Part shown: in pieces, positions 49,402 to 59,686 of the stretch
How positions within the stretch are numbered: position 1 is the first letter of the stretch
How the letters are laid out: every line of letters starts with the position of its first letter
Assembly: GCF_004331075.1 (NCBI RefSeq)
Contig: NZ_SJNX01000003.1
Span: 62,001 to 126,000 of the forward strand
From: Acinetobacter brisouioides
Lineage (GTDB): Bacteria > Pseudomonadota > Gammaproteobacteria > Pseudomonadales > Moraxellaceae
DNA: 64,000 nt
Direction: 5' to 3'
Position numbers and translations under genes: made by a program
The notes under the pieces: generated by a model
Database searches by the model: none
Told to the model about the DNA's origin: nothing
What the model saw: the letters and a program-made list of their open reading frames with translations, nothing else

Positions 49402-50664
49402 TTAGAAAATCGATTTTAGTTTATTGTTTAACGAATTCCATCCATTTTTTAAACGATTCATCATCGTTTTATCTCTATTTTCGTCAGCAACTTCAATTGC
49501 ATCAGGTATTTCACTTTGACTATACATCAATAAACCCGCAGCAGTAATATATTGCGAACGACGTAAAGCGGCTAAATATGCATCATCTGCACCGACCTGT
49601 AAAGGCGGATTACCTAAATGTGCTGAAACACCAAAAATTCTACGCGACAAACTCACCATACCTTCAATCTGGCAAGCGTCACCTGTGAGCACAACACCAT
49701 GGTATAACCCGTGGATTGCGCCCGTTTCATCAAGATCACTACGAATAGTATTTAAAATTTGTTCGTAACGCGCAATGATAATTTCACTCAGTTCGATACG
49801 ACTAATCGTCTGTGGCCCTTCAATCCCCTGTACATGCAACATATGATCGGGTTTAACCACATTCATATCGACACAGCCATGCAGAATTTTAATCCGCTCA
49901 GCTTCTTCAGTTGTCGTTTGTAAGACTGCAGCGATATCACGGGTCACATGTTCACCGCCCACTGCATAGGTCTTGGTCAGCGCCAAGCGTCCATCAAGAT
50001 AAACCGCCAGATTGGTTGTACCCGCACCAATATCGAGTAAGCACACACCGTAATCTTTTTCATCCTGCAACAGGCTCGCCTCAGCCGTTGCTAAGCATGA
50101 AATCACCATGCGTTCAACTCCGATGTTGGCACCTTTCATGGCACGATCAAGATTTTGCATGGTACTAATTGGCAACATCATTAACTGATAGTGCCCCGTC
50201 ATACTGTGTGCTGACATGTTAATTGGGTTAATCACCCATTGTTGTGAATCATCAAGTTCGAAACCCAATGGCACAGCACTGGCAAGATAATGATCTGGCG
50301 TAATATGACTGGCCTTAGCAAGTTCTAGTGCGCGCACAACTTCATTGGTGGTAATGGTATGATCAGGGTTAGCAATCGGAGTACGCCCCGCTGCATAAAA
50401 GCTTTTTAAATCAGCACTTGGAATCGAAATCCAGGCAGAATGCACCCGACATTCGGCCATGTTTTCAGCTTCTGACACCGCATTTTTAATTGCAGAAATC
50501 ACTTTATCCAGACTAACTATTTTACCTTTGTTCATACCGCGATTGCGTGCAGTTGCCATACCAACAACCTGAATATTGTCGGGTGCATGAACTTTACCTA
50601 TCAAGACTGAAACTTTATGCGTCCCGATGTCTATTGCTACAACTGAGGGAACCGCTTCACTCAT
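49402..50664 (-). CDS. ftsA: Cell division protein, actin-like membrane tether of FtsZ
   Basis: Actin-family ATPase that tethers FtsZ to the membrane and recruits late division proteins. The 420-residue product has the phosphate-1 motif VAIDIGTHKVSVLIG (residues 9-23), the phosphate-2 motif VCLLDIGAGTTNLAVY (near 203-218), the adenosine motif GVVLTGDACQIEG (near 333-345) and a C-terminal amphipathic helix NRLKNGWNSLNNKLKSIF that binds the membrane. It follows ftsQ by 59 bp. Confidence 0.97.
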   Translation of the reverse strand: MSEAVPSVVAIDIGTHKVSVLIGKVHAPDNIQVVGMATARNRGMNKGKIVSLDKVISAIKNAVSEAENMAECRVHSAWISIPSADLKSFYAAGRTPIANPDHTITTNEVVRALELAKASHITPDHYLASAVPLGFELDDSQQWVINPINMSAHSMTGHYQLMMLPISTMQNLDRAMKGANIGVERMVISCLATAEASLLQDEKDYGVCLLDIGAGTTNLAVYLDGRLALTKTYAVGGEHVTRDIAAVLQTTTEEAERIKILHGCVDMNVVKPDHMLHVQGIEGPQTISRIELSEIIIARYEQILNTIRSDLDETGAIHGLYHGVVLTGDACQIEGMVSLSRRIFGVSAHLGNPPLQVGADDAYLAALRRSQYITAAGLLMYSQSEIPDAIEVADENRDKTMMNRLKNGWNSLNNKLKSIF

Positions 50665-50723
50665 TACCTACTACCATTGATTTATGATTAATTATTGGCA
50701 TAGCGCCTGTCAGTATTCCAATA

Positions 50724-51584
50724 TTAATGCGCTTGTGCCGTATTTGGCTCACTCGCTGGCGTACTGACAACAGTATTGCTCGCTACAAATTGTCCATGCG
50801 AAACAGGTGCCGCACCTCTCCACTGGATTGCCAGACCATTTCTGTAACGCAAATCCACAGTGGCGATTTGAGACCAAATCGGCTTTAAATCTGTTCCTGC
50901 AAGCACACTCAAACGCTGTAGTTTACTCATGGTTTGATCCTGATCCACAATAATTCGTAATCCTGAATCAAACTGCATAAACCACGTCATGCGCTCGGTT
51001 AAATACAACTCTTTTAAATGAAGATTAAAAGGTTGAAATAGTTGATTTATTTCATTATAACGCCGCATCATCAACTGTGACTGGCTAATCGGCCCATGCA
51101 ACAATGGTAAATCATTGTGTGGCTGCGGTGCAGCTTCACTATACACATCACCACTATCACTCAGTAAACGCCCTGTTCCCCAACGCGCAATCGGGTGGCG
51201 AGGAAAAACCCGCACACGAATTGCATTTGGCCATGCACGAGAAACAACAACCCGATCAACCCATGAAATATCTAAAGTCCGATCACGGATTTTTTCCAAG
51301 TCCGAAGTAAAATAATTATCTCGTATAATCGGTTTAACATACATGCCAACTTGCTGAGCTTCTAGAGCAGAATCATTACCGACCACTTGCAAATCTGCCA
51401 CACGTGCGTCTGTAATAATCTTATATAACCCATAAGTTCCAGCAATAAAAACAGTTGTTGCAATAATTAACAATATCCATCCACCCAGATTTGCCATTTT
51501 CTCGGCGCGTGTGGGTGGCTTTTCATGAATAGAGGTGACTGCTGCGCGTGTTTTTCGACGCATTGAAGCTGGTAATTGCGCCAT
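50724..51584 (-). CDS. ftsQ: Cell division protein
   Basis: Bitopic inner-membrane protein that links early and late divisome parts via FtsB/FtsL. The 286-residue product has a basic cytoplasmic N-terminus (MAQLPASMRRKTRA) and one membrane helix near 35-55 (WILLIIATTVFIAGTYGLY). The POTRA domain spans about 60-130 and contains VVGNDSALEAQQVGMYV, LEKIRDRTLDISWVDRVVVSRAWPN and VFPRHPIARWG. The beta domain ends near 240 with a Ser/Ala-rich tail. It begins 3 bp after the ddl stop, indicating cotranscription. Confidence 0.95.
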   Translation of the reverse strand: MAQLPASMRRKTRAAVTSIHEKPPTRAEKMANLGGWILLIIATTVFIAGTYGLYKIITDARVADLQVVGNDSALEAQQVGMYVKPIIRDNYFTSDLEKIRDRTLDISWVDRVVVSRAWPNAIRVRVFPRHPIARWGTGRLLSDSGDVYSEAAPQPHNDLPLLHGPISQSQLMMRRYNEINQLFQPFNLHLKELYLTERMTWFMQFDSGLRIIVDQDQTMSKLQRLSVLAGTDLKPIWSQIATVDLRYRNGLAIQWRGAAPVSHGQFVASNTVVSTPASEPNTAQAH

Positions 51585-51587
51585 AAA

Positions 51588-52517
51588 TTAGCGAACCGTT
51601 TCCGTCAAGGTTTGTTCTAAAATAGCCACACAAAGACTGTCAAAATCATAACCAACCGCTTTAGCCGCTTTTGGCACCAGCGAATGGCTGGTCATGCCTG
51701 GAACTGTATTCACTTCCAGCAACCAGAAATTATTCTGTTCATCTTGCATCGCATCAATACGCCCCCAACCGCTTGCACCAACCACTTGAAAAGCACGTAA
51801 GCACAATGCTTGCAAACGTTGCTCATCTGACTCACTCAAGCCGCAAGGAATACCATATTGCACATCATTACGCTGATATTTGGCTTCATAATCATAAAAA
51901 GCCACATCTGCGGGTGGTTGCAAACGAATCACTGGCAAAGGCTGACCATTCAAGAATGAAATGGTGAACTCACGTCCAGTAATCCATTTTTCTGCCATAA
52001 CAACCGCATCGTGTTGAGTGGCTTTGGCAATCGCAGCAGCAAGGTCTTCAGCTTTTTCAACCTTACTCATGCCCACACTTGAACCCTCATGCACAGGCTT
52101 GATAATTAAAGGTAAGCCAAGGCTTGCAACCACTTCGTTCAAATCAGTGTCTTTACCAATAATTCGATACGGTGCAGTAGGTAAATCTGAACCTTGCCAA
52201 ACTTGCTTGGTTTTAACTTTATCCATCCCGATGGCAGAGCCTTGTACGCCCGTACCTGTGTATGGGATATTTAACCATTCAAGCACACCTTGAATCTGAC
52301 CATCTTCACCACCACGACCATGCAAAACAATAAAAGCACGATCATAGCCAACCAGTTCAGTCACGCTACGCTCTTGTGGATCAAATGCTTCTGCATTGAC
52401 ACCTGAACGCAACAATGCTTCAAGAACCGCTCGACCACTATCTAAGGAAACTTCACGCTCTGCTGAACGTCCACCCAATAACACTGCAACCTTGCCGAAT
52501 TTTGAAGCATTTGACAC
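51588..52517 (-). CDS. ddl: D-alanine--D-alanine ligase
   Basis: ATP-grasp enzyme that makes the D-Ala-D-Ala dipeptide for peptidoglycan. The 309-residue product shows VAVLLGGRSAEREVSL near the N-terminus, the serine loop HGRGGEDGQIQGVLE, LPLIIKPVHEGSSVGMSKV (near 145-163), and the C-terminal GWGRIDAMQD and LEVNTVPGMTSHSLVPKAA. The start is GTG at 52517, with AAGGA eight bases upstream. A TTG/ATG-type extension to 52547 is open but lacks family similarity. It lies between murC and ftsQ. Confidence 0.96.
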   Translation of the reverse strand: MSNASKFGKVAVLLGGRSAEREVSLDSGRAVLEALLRSGVNAEAFDPQERSVTELVGYDRAFIVLHGRGGEDGQIQGVLEWLNIPYTGTGVQGSAIGMDKVKTKQVWQGSDLPTAPYRIIGKDTDLNEVVASLGLPLIIKPVHEGSSVGMSKVEKAEDLAAAIAKATQHDAVVMAEKWITGREFTISFLNGQPLPVIRLQPPADVAFYDYEAKYQRNDVQYGIPCGLSESDEQRLQALCLRAFQVVGASGWGRIDAMQDEQNNFWLLEVNTVPGMTSHSLVPKAAKAVGYDFDSLCVAILEQTLTETVR

Positions 52518-52557
52518 GTTTTTTATCCTTAAATCTAAGCAAATCACCCAAGCGGGA

Positions 52558-54006
52558 TTATTTTATAAATAAGCGTTTTTGCGCTAACTCAACCGAAATT
52601 GCACCCACGTTACCCGCACCTTGTGTTAATAACAAGTCATTTGGTTGTAACACTTTTTGAATGACATTTTCGAGATTCCCCTCAACTGGATCAATCAAAA
52701 TCGGTTCAACTTCACCACGTAAGCGAATGCTGCGCGCCAATGAACGACTATCCGCCCCGACAATTGGTTTTTCACCTGCTGGATAGACCTCAAGTAACAG
52801 TAATTGATCCACCTGTGACAGCACGTCAACAAAGTCATCGAAACAGTCACGGGTACGGCTAAAGCGGTGCGGTTGGAACAACATGACTAAACGGCGGTCA
52901 GGATGACTCTGACGAGCTGCCTTAATGGTCGCTTCAACTTCTTTTGGATGATGGCCATAATCATCAACCAATTTGACATTGCCTTCACCTAGTGCGTATT
53001 CACCTTGTACCTGGAAACGACGACCTACACCACTGAAGCCTTCTAAAGCACGGCAAATTGCAGCATCAGAAACCCCTTCATCGGTTGCGACACCAATCGC
53101 TGCCAAGGCATTTAAGATATTGTGCAAACCTGGTTGGTTGATGGTGACACGTAGTGGTTCACGATCTTTACGCAGCACGGTAAAGTGCGAACGCATACCG
53201 TCTTGCTCAACTTCAACCGCACGAATGTCGTTGTCTTCTTGAAAGCCATAAGTAATGGTTGGGCGACCAAAACGTGGCATAATTTCACGTACATTGGCAT
53301 CATCACCACAAACTACAGCCAAGCCATAGAAAGGTAAGCGGTGAATAAATTCAATAAAGGTATCTTTTAATTTATCAAAGCTACCACCATAGGTATCCAT
53401 GTGATCCGCATCGACATTGGTAATAATAGCTGCCATTGGCTGTAAAAACAAAAATGAAGCGTCAGATTCATCTGCTTCAGCCACAATATAACGGCTCGCA
53501 CCCAATGCGGCATTTACACCTGTACGGTTTAGTAAACCACCAATCACATAGGTTGGATCAAGATTTTCTTCTGCCAACATGGTGGTCAGCAAACTGGTCG
53601 TCGTGGTTTTACCATGCGTTCCTGCAACCGCAATCCCATGACGATAACGCATTAACTCACCCAGCATTTCTGCACGACGCACCACTGGAATACGTTTTTC
53701 AAGTGCTGCTTTAACTTCAGGGTTTTCATGGTCAATTGCAGTGGATACCACCAAGACATTGGCATCTTGCACATTTTCAGCCGCATGCCCAATATAGACC
53801 TGAATGCCTTTTGCTTCTAAATGCGCTGTAGTTTTAGACGCTTTAATGTCTGAACCAGAAACACAGTAACCTTGGTTTTTTAAAACTTCAGCGATACCAC
53901 ACATCCCTGCACCACCAATTCCCACAAAATGAATGTGTTTGATACGGCGCATTTCAGGCACTTTGATAAGTTTGTTGACTTGATCTACTGGGGTTGTCGA
54001 TGACAT
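52558..54006 (-). CDS. murC: UDP-N-acetylmuramate--L-alanine ligase
   Basis: Adds L-alanine to UDP-MurNAc, the first peptide step of peptidoglycan synthesis. The 482-residue Mur ligase has the Rossmann start [20 protein letters not shown] (residues 25-44) and the P-loop [19 protein letters not shown] (near 124-142). The central domain has [14 protein letters not shown] and [13 protein letters not shown], and the C-terminal domain starts near 335 with [15 protein letters not shown]. It follows murG by 12 bp and precedes ddl by 40 bp in one operon. Confidence 0.97.
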   Translation of the reverse strand: MSSTTPVDQVNKLIKVPEMRRIKHIHFVGIGGAGMCGIAEVLKNQGYCVSGSDIKASKTTAHLEAKGIQVYIGHAAENVQDANVLVVSTAIDHENPEVKAALEKRIPVVRRAEMLGELMRYRHGIAVAGTHGKTTTTSLLTTMLAEENLDPTYVIGGLLNRTGVNAALGASRYIVAEADESDASFLFLQPMAAIITNVDADHMDTYGGSFDKLKDTFIEFIHRLPFYGLAVVCGDDANVREIMPRFGRPTITYGFQEDNDIRAVEVEQDGMRSHFTVLRKDREPLRVTINQPGLHNILNALAAIGVATDEGVSDAAICRALEGFSGVGRRFQVQGEYALGEGNVKLVDDYGHHPKEVEATIKAARQSHPDRRLVMLFQPHRFSRTRDCFDDFVDVLSQVDQLLLLEVYPAGEKPIVGADSRSLARSIRLRGEVEPILIDPVEGNLENVIQKVLQPNDLLLTQGAGNVGAISVELAQKRLFIK

Positions 54007-54018
54007 ACGATGCTCTAA

Positions 54019-55122
54019 CTATAATGCTTGGATTAAATCCACCACATGTTGTGTGGCTTCTGGTTGTGCGTGTTGACGCGCTTTGGTTGCCATTTCAGAG
54101 AGCAACTGGCGATTCATCAGCGGAGTCAATAATTGCTGTAAACTTTCAGGAGTCATTGTGCTTTGTGGGCAGATTTTTGCTGCACCAATGCCCTCAAGAA
54201 AACGGGCATTTGCAGTTTGGTGATCATCTACCGCACTTGGCAGTGGAATAAAGACTGCGGCAACGCCTGCAGTTGCCACTTCGGTCACCGTCAGCGCTCC
54301 TGCCCGACAAATAATGAGATCGGCATCGCTATAAGCTTTTGCCATATCTTCAATAAACGGAACCACTTGCACTTGTAACTGCTGCGGCGCATTGGCATAA
54401 CGAGTTTGCGTTTCAGCAAGTTGTTTTTGCCCACACTGATGAATAATACACAGTTCAACATTGAGTTGTTTAAATGCTTCTGGCAATTTTTCATTCAGTG
54501 CTTGTGCACCAAGTGAACCACCGACCACCAAAATATTCAGTGGTTGATGCGCCTGTTCACGGGTTTCGTAACGCCATTTCGGTGTTAATGTATCGGTAAT
54601 TTCTTTACGTACAGGGTTGCCTGTCGTCACAACTTTGTTGGATGCAGGAAACGTATTTGGAAATGCCTGACAAATTTTACTTGCCACACGTGCCAATTGT
54701 ACATTGGTAAAGCCTGCAACGGCATTTTGTTCATGAATCAGCACAGGAATACCCAGTGCACGCGCAGCCAAACCACCTGGACCTGCAACATAACCACCGA
54801 AACCTGCAACCACATCGACCTGTTGCTGTTTCATAAAGCGCATAGCAGCTAAAGTTGCGCCCAAAATTTTAAATGGTGCAACCAGTTTACGAAGTAAACC
54901 ATTACCACGCACACCCTGAATATCAATCTGATAAATCGGAATGTTTTGGTTTTTTAACAAACGGTTTTCCATGCCTGTTGGGGTTGCTAGCCAAGAGACA
55001 CGATGACCTTGTTGTTGTAATAATTTTGCCACGGCTAATGCAGGGAAAACATGTCCACCCGTACCCGCAGCCATCATCATGACATGTTTAGGTTTTTGTA
55101 ATTGAGAATTGGTCACGGTCAA
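54019..55122 (-). CDS. murG: UDP-GlcNAc:undecaprenyl-pyrophosphoryl-MurNAc-pentapeptide transferase
   Basis: Membrane-associated GT-B enzyme that converts lipid I to lipid II. The 367-residue product has the N-terminal glycine-rich loop MMAAGTGGHVFPALAVAKLL (near residues 15-34), GFGGYVAGPGGLAARALGIP (near 108-127), VVGGSLGAQALNEKLP (near 200-215) and the UDP-GlcNAc site CRAGALTVTEVATAGVAAVFIPLPSAVDDHQTAN (read in pieces, near 275-305). First gene of the murG-murC-ddl-ftsQ-ftsA run here; ftsW and earlier dcw genes are not upstream, in line with the split dcw cluster of Acinetobacter. Confidence 0.97.
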   Translation of the reverse strand: MTVTNSQLQKPKHVMMMAAGTGGHVFPALAVAKLLQQQGHRVSWLATPTGMENRLLKNQNIPIYQIDIQGVRGNGLLRKLVAPFKILGATLAAMRFMKQQQVDVVAGFGGYVAGPGGLAARALGIPVLIHEQNAVAGFTNVQLARVASKICQAFPNTFPASNKVVTTGNPVRKEITDTLTPKWRYETREQAHQPLNILVVGGSLGAQALNEKLPEAFKQLNVELCIIHQCGQKQLAETQTRYANAPQQLQVQVVPFIEDMAKAYSDADLIICRAGALTVTEVATAGVAAVFIPLPSAVDDHQTANARFLEGIGAAKICPQSTMTPESLQQLLTPLMNRQLLSEMATKARQHAQPEATQHVVDLIQAL

Positions 55123-55432
55123 ATACTTCAGCTGTGCAAGTTACATAAATTTCTTGGCTTATTTTAATCATAAAGTCTTATTGGCGTGAATGATTTTCAC
55201 GTCATTTAAACAAATATTGATTAATTAAAGTGATACTGATCTTGTTATCTTACATTCTTGCCAAATCTTCCTTAAGCTGATTGTTCAAATCGCTACAACT
55301 TTTAGTATTTTTGCTCCCACAATAAGCATACAAATCAAGTCAATCGACACACGATTCTTCAGTAGACCGTTTTATTAAAATCATGGGAAATCAATATATT
55401 TGAATTATATTCAATATTTTATTAATGCTAAT
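55123..55432. other. AT-rich intergenic region upstream of murG
   Basis: Presumed promoter and leader of the murG division operon (leftward). No open frame, repeat or structured RNA was recognised in this stretch. Confidence 0.4.
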
Positions 55433-55471
55433 ATTAAAAACTGATGAGCGTATACCTGATACGCTCATGTT
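55433..55471 (-). terminator. Rho-independent terminator of gshB
   Basis: Perfect stem ATGAGCGTAT/ATACGCTCAT with a five-base loop, followed by CAGTTTTTAATA on the minus strand, about 45 bp after the gshB stop. Confidence 0.8.
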
Positions 55472-55516
55472 ATCGGATTTTGAATATTTTTACTGAAAAC
55501 AGCTCACAGGGGTAAA

Positions 55517-56455
55517 TTAACGTCCCTGCTCTAACACATCAAATAACGTGTCAGCAATCGAAGTACCAAACTGAGCATCGATTTCACGGATACAGGTTGG
55601 ACTGGTGACATTAATTTCAGTGACATAATTACCAATCACATCGAGCCCCACAAACACCAAACCTTTTTCGCGCAAGAATGGACCGACTTTTTCAGCAATT
55701 TTCTGATCATTTTCACTTAATGGTCGAGCCTGCCCTAAACCTCCCGCGGCCAAGTTGCCACGCACTTCACCATTTTGTGGAATCCGTGCCAAACAGTAAG
55801 GAATCGGTTCACCATTAACCATCAGAATACGCTTATCCCCTTCTACAATTTCAGGAATATAGCGCTGTGCCATAATTGGCTGCTGACCATTTTGGGTTAG
55901 AAGTTCTAAGGTTGAGCCAATGTTGACCCCATCTTGAAATAAACGAAAAATGCCCATACCACCCATCCCATCGAGTGGTTTGACAATCACGTCGCCATGT
56001 TCAGTAATAAACTCACGCATCAAACTTTCTTGTGATGTAACCAGAGTTGGAACTTGAAGCTCAGGGAACTGGGTTGCAAATAGTTTTTCATTGCAGTCAC
56101 GCAATGACTGTGGTTTGTTGATAATCCACGCACCTTCGCGTTCTGCCTGCTCCAGAATATAAGTGGTATAGACAAAATTCATGTCAAACGGTGGATCTTT
56201 ACGCATCAGAATCACATCATAATCCGCCAGTGATTGTTTTTGTTTTTCACCCAGTTCGTAATAGTGCTGATAATCTTCAAAAACTTTCAGTGGTGCAATC
56301 AAGCCGAAGGCTTTACCCTGATCAATATATAAATCTTGTTGTAAAACATACCCCAAGTCATGTCCACGGCGACTTGCAGCCCATAGCATTGCCATGGTGG
56401 AATCTTTTTTCAGATTGACATTTTCAATGGGATCCATCACAACCAATACACGCAT
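55517..56455 (-). CDS. gshB: Glutathione synthetase
   Basis: Joins gamma-glutamylcysteine and glycine with ATP to give glutathione. The 312-residue ATP-grasp protein has the N-terminal VVMDPIENVNLKKDSTMAML (residues 5-24), the ATP-binding VIVKPLDGMGGMGIFRL (near 155-171), KRILMVNGEPIPYCLARIPQ with the following glycine-rich GEVRGNLAAGGLGQARPLSE (near 208-245) and the C-terminal FVGLDVIGNYVTEINVTSPTC. Length matches E. coli GshB (316). It is monocistronic, with a terminator downstream. Confidence 0.97.
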   Translation of the reverse strand: MRVLVVMDPIENVNLKKDSTMAMLWAASRRGHDLGYVLQQDLYIDQGKAFGLIAPLKVFEDYQHYYELGEKQKQSLADYDVILMRKDPPFDMNFVYTTYILEQAEREGAWIINKPQSLRDCNEKLFATQFPELQVPTLVTSQESLMREFITEHGDVIVKPLDGMGGMGIFRLFQDGVNIGSTLELLTQNGQQPIMAQRYIPEIVEGDKRILMVNGEPIPYCLARIPQNGEVRGNLAAGGLGQARPLSENDQKIAEKVGPFLREKGLVFVGLDVIGNYVTEINVTSPTCIREIDAQFGTSIADTLFDVLEQGR

Positions 56456-56572
56456 GATTTTTTACTCTAGCTATTTTTTGATGAGAAAAAGTATAGCGGA
56501 GATTGTGGCGGTCTTTTTCTGAATTTCAGTAAAGCCTCATATATTATTTGCAAGAAAATAAAGGATGAACTC

Positions 56573-56770
56573 ATGCAACAGGCGATTATTGGTTTTCATT
56601 TAGATGAAGAGCAGCACTGGGTTGCAGATTTGGCCTGTGGGCATACGCAGCATGTACGGCATACGCCACCTTGGCAAAACCGCCCTTGGGTCATGACTGA
56701 ACAAGGTCGCAAAGAAAAAATCGGGGTGATGCTGGAGTGTAAAAAGTGTGATGTGGAAAATTTCGAATAA
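56573..56770 (+). CDS. DUF3565 small protein
   Basis: A 65-residue soluble protein with the family pattern. An acidic N-terminal strand (IIGFHLDEEQHWVADLACGH) is followed by QHVRHTPPWQNRPWV and a C-terminal CKKC pair. The conserved CGHxQHxRHxPP core and the C-terminal cysteines suggest a small metal- or thiol-binding module. Function unknown. AAAATAAAGGATG provides AAAGG before the ATG. It is a short single gene convergent with the chromate operon. Confidence 0.85.
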   Translation: MQQAIIGFHLDEEQHWVADLACGHTQHVRHTPPWQNRPWVMTEQGRKEKIGVMLECKKCDVENFE

Positions 56771-56991
56771 GTAATTTTATTGGCAAAAGATAAGAGATTT
56801 ACTTCATAAAACGCCAATTTGTTTCAGAATCGGCATTTTTATGGTTTTTGGATTTTTTAAAATTAATCAAACTATTGATTTATATTATATTAATTAATGA
56901 ATTTTGCATAACGAACATTATGTTAAATAAGAAAATAGATTGGTGAGATATTCTTTAAATTTTTATGTGAAATAAGATACTTGAACAGTGC

Positions 56992-57028
56992 CAAAAAAGA
57001 CATGGATGTTTTATCCATGTCTTTGTTA
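56992..57028. terminator. Terminator between the DUF3565 gene and chrA
   Basis: Stem AAAGACATGGAT/ATCCATGTCTTT with loop GTTTT, usable in both directions; it lies just downstream of the reconstructed chrA end. Confidence 0.75.
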
Positions 57029-57035
57029 CTCATTT

Positions 57036-58385
57036 TTATAGTATAAGTTTAATCGTTAGGCCCACTAGAGCAGAACCGATGATGACTCGGAGCACACTCT
57101 GATTAAATTTAAATAATGCAGCTACAGCCAAAATTGCAATGATGGCAGAGATATAATCAAAATTTCCTTCAACCCCCCCCTGACCAAAGCACGTGATAAC
57201 ATAAAAAAAGTGCCAAGTTTAAAATCACCCCTACCACGGCAGCGGTAATGGCTGTTAAAGGTGCTGTGAACTTAATCTGATTGTGTGTGGACTCTATAAC
57301 AGGTGCTCCTGCTAAGATAAAGAAAAATGAGAAAATAAAAGTGAACCATGTGACGATAATTGCACCTAATGCACCAGCAATAAATTGATGTTCAGCACCC
57401 AACAGTGAGTGGTTATAAGCAGCCAAAAAACCGACAAAAGCCACCACAATGATCAATGGGCCGGGAGTACTTTCACCTAGAGCTAAACCATCGATCATTT
57501 GAGTTGGGGTGAGCCAGTGATAAAAACCTACAGCGCCCTGATATACATAAGGTAGAACCGCGTAGGCACCACCAAATGTGAGTAGTGCAGCTTTAGTAAA
57601 GAACCATGCTAGTTGAGTATAAGAGTGGCTCCATCCAAAAATCATTGTTAAAGAGACCAGTGGAATTGCCCATAAAAGTGCTGAAATTACCGCTATTTTG
57701 ATCAGATGATGCCATTTAAAAATAGCATGTTCAGGTGTAGGGGTATCATCATCAATAATTGCACGTCCATAAGATTTTTGAGTAACCTTATGTGCATTTA
57801 CCGTAAACAAATCAGGATATTTTTTACTGACCAGATAACCTGATATTGCTGCACATAAAACAATGAAGGGGAAAGGAATATTAAAAATAAATATCGCGAG
57901 GAAAGCGACAACTGCAATCGCCCATAGAAATTTATTCTTTAATGAACGACTGCCAATACGATAAGTTGCATGAAATACAATTGCCGCAACCGCTGGCTTA
58001 ATCCCGTAAAACAACCCCGCAATGATCGGAACGTTGCCATATTTCACATAGACCCAAGACAGTCCAATCAGGATAAAAAGAGAAGGTAGAACAAAGCAAA
58101 TTCCTGCAATTATGCCACCTTTGGTTTTATGCATTAACCAGCCAATATAAGTTGCAAGCTGTTGAGCTTCTGGGCCAGGTAAGAGCATGCAAAAATTCAA
58201 GGCTGCATAAAACGCTTCTCCGAAATCCATTTTTTTTCTTCAACTAGCTCCTGATGCATAACAGCGATTTGCCCAGCAGGACCACCAAAACTAATAAACC
58301 CAAGCTTTAACCAAAATTTAAATGCTTGCCAAAAGCTGATAGATTGAATTTCTGTTTCATCTACTAAGGACGATCTATTATTCAT
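57036..58385 (-). pseudogene. chrA: Chromate transporter chrA, disrupted by two frameshifts
   Basis: Remnant or miscalled gene for the ChrA chromate efflux antiporter. The N-terminal part (58385 down to about 58203) reads [22 protein letters not shown]...WISEKRF and then runs into TGA. The remainder is in another frame from about 58205 ([23 protein letters not shown]...) with the expected paired CHR domains. This frame stops at 57169 within an 8-G run (57173-57180 as C on the + strand); with seven G it would continue (NFDYISAIIAILAVAALF...) to TAA at 57036-57038. One missing base and one extra base cancel, so the span is exactly 450 codons. Both signature regions GGPAGQ and LLPGPEAQQLA are intact. 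Whether this is real decay or a sequencing error cannot be told here. Confidence 0.85.
57173..57180 (-). repeat. Eight-base G homopolymer at the chrA frameshift
   Basis: Eight C on the + strand (G on the coding strand). Seven would restore the reading frame into a plausible C-terminal membrane helix. Confidence 0.85.
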
Positions 58386-59308
58386 GTTAGATTCCTTTGA
58401 AAGTCAGCATATAAACCATCAAAAATATGATTTGAAAGATAAAGTAATTGATCATCATTTGTGATCGTGCTTCTGAGACCTTGTAAAATCTTTTCAATTC
58501 CTAGTGCTTCGGCAGGCTCATCTCCCCCAACATCTAAAAAATGAACAATTTCAGCAATTTTATTTAAAGCAGGATCCTGTAATTCAAAGCTATGCATTAA
58601 TACTTCAAAGGTAACTAGATTATTGATATGGGTAAATTGGGCATGATCAAAATCAAAACCTAAGGCATCATTGGGGCAATCATTGGGATGCTCTAACCAA
58701 ATAAATTTTGCCTGATGGTCTACAAATTTTTGAATGATCCATGCTGATGCCAAACGGTCAACCCAAGGACGCTTTCTGGTTGCCCAAATTTTATTTTGAA
58801 AATCCTGTTTGAATAGAACGTTTAATTGCTGTTCAAAATTATTAGGTTCATCATATTCACCTAATCGAGCAATCGCATGTTCTAATCGAGTAAGTTCATT
58901 TAATGTTTTGCTTTGATGAGTATTGGGGAAAAAATCTATTTCTATCAGTGAATTGAGGGTTTTTCTTAATTTTCGAATCTGTTTGAGATATTCCTTTTTT
59001 TTGTTTTCCTCGAGTGTATTTTGTATTTGTAAAATTTCGGCTCTTAGTTCTTCATACTCTCCTTTCCTATCAAAAAGTTGAGCAAGGTTTAAAGTTGTAG
59101 GAGCTTCAGTCTGAAAGATATAGGCTTGACCATGTTCATTAAGATGATCATTAACAATAGAGTCGAATTTTTCAGAATGTATTACTGGTAATAGGTAGAC
59201 TCCATCCCTCAAAGTTGCTGCACCATTTGACTTTAAAGAACGCCAAATTCTCATTCTTGCAGTTGTACTTTGACTGGGTAGAGATGAAATAAGCAATGAT
59301 AATTTCAT
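58382..59308 (-). CDS. chrB: ChrB-family chromate resistance protein
   Basis: A 308-residue soluble protein of the ChrB family, usually a chromate-responsive regulator or accessory for ChrA. The N-terminal half (about 1-150) has [20 protein letters not shown] and LRDGVYLLP, followed by a coiled-coil-like charged stretch. The C-terminal ChrB domain (about 170-300) has [26 protein letters not shown]-like [14 protein letters not shown] and [12 protein letters not shown]. It overlaps chrA by 4 bp, giving a chrBA operon. The region is AT-rich compared with its neighbours and lies between core genes, which suggests acquisition. Confidence 0.88.
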   Translation of the reverse strand: MKLSLLISSLPSQSTTARMRIWRSLKSNGAATLRDGVYLLPVIHSEKFDSIVNDHLNEHGQAYIFQTEAPTTLNLAQLFDRKGEYEELRAEILQIQNTLEENKKKEYLKQIRKLRKTLNSLIEIDFFPNTHQSKTLNELTRLEHAIARLGEYDEPNNFEQQLNVLFKQDFQNKIWATRKRPWVDRLASAWIIQKFVDHQAKFIWLEHPNDCPNDALGFDFDHAQFTHINNLVTFEVLMHSFELQDPALNKIAEIVHFLDVGGDEPAEALGIEKILQGLRSTITNDDQLLYLSNHIFDGLYADFQRNLT

Positions 59309-59643
59309 GTTATAAACTCAACATATTTTGTTTAATTTATAACAATTTTTTAAAATTTAAAATGATTTTTATTGAATAATAGTAGGTGTAAAAGTCATAA
59401 AGATTTTCTACTCAATATTGATTTTTTATAAATAAATTAGGATTAGTAATATTAGTTCTTCTAAAATTAACGTAAACAGCTTATACGAAATTCTTAAAAT
59501 TTCTTATTAGGCATCAATACCTTAATCAAAGCCGATCCAGGGTTCAGCACACTGCAATGGATTTTTCACGTTTCACGACTATTATTTAATCAATGTTTTA
59601 TCGTTTTAATTAAATCTACTCAACAATTTACTTAAATGATCAA
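59309..59643. other. AT-rich intergenic region upstream of chrB
   Basis: An inverted pair GTTATAAA (59309-59316) and TTTATAAC (59336-59343) lies directly upstream of the chrB start and could be an operator for autoregulation; this is speculative. The rest is AT-rich, with no gene recognised. Confidence 0.4.
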
Positions 59644-59673
59644 TAAAAAAGGAAGCCCATGCTTCCTTTTTTC
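59642..59673 (-). terminator. Rho-independent terminator of pyrE
   Basis: Stem AAAAAAGGAAGC/GCTTCCTTTTTT with loop CCAT, downstream of pyrE on the minus strand. Confidence 0.87.
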
Positions 59674-59686
59674 AACCAGTTAAAAA

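Noticed and set aside
57169..58230. 353-codon frame taken as a complete, separate ChrA-like gene
   Set aside because: It begins without the conserved N-terminus, which is present in another frame just upstream, and ends in a G run beyond which the true C-terminus continues in the original frame. Treated as one disrupted gene.
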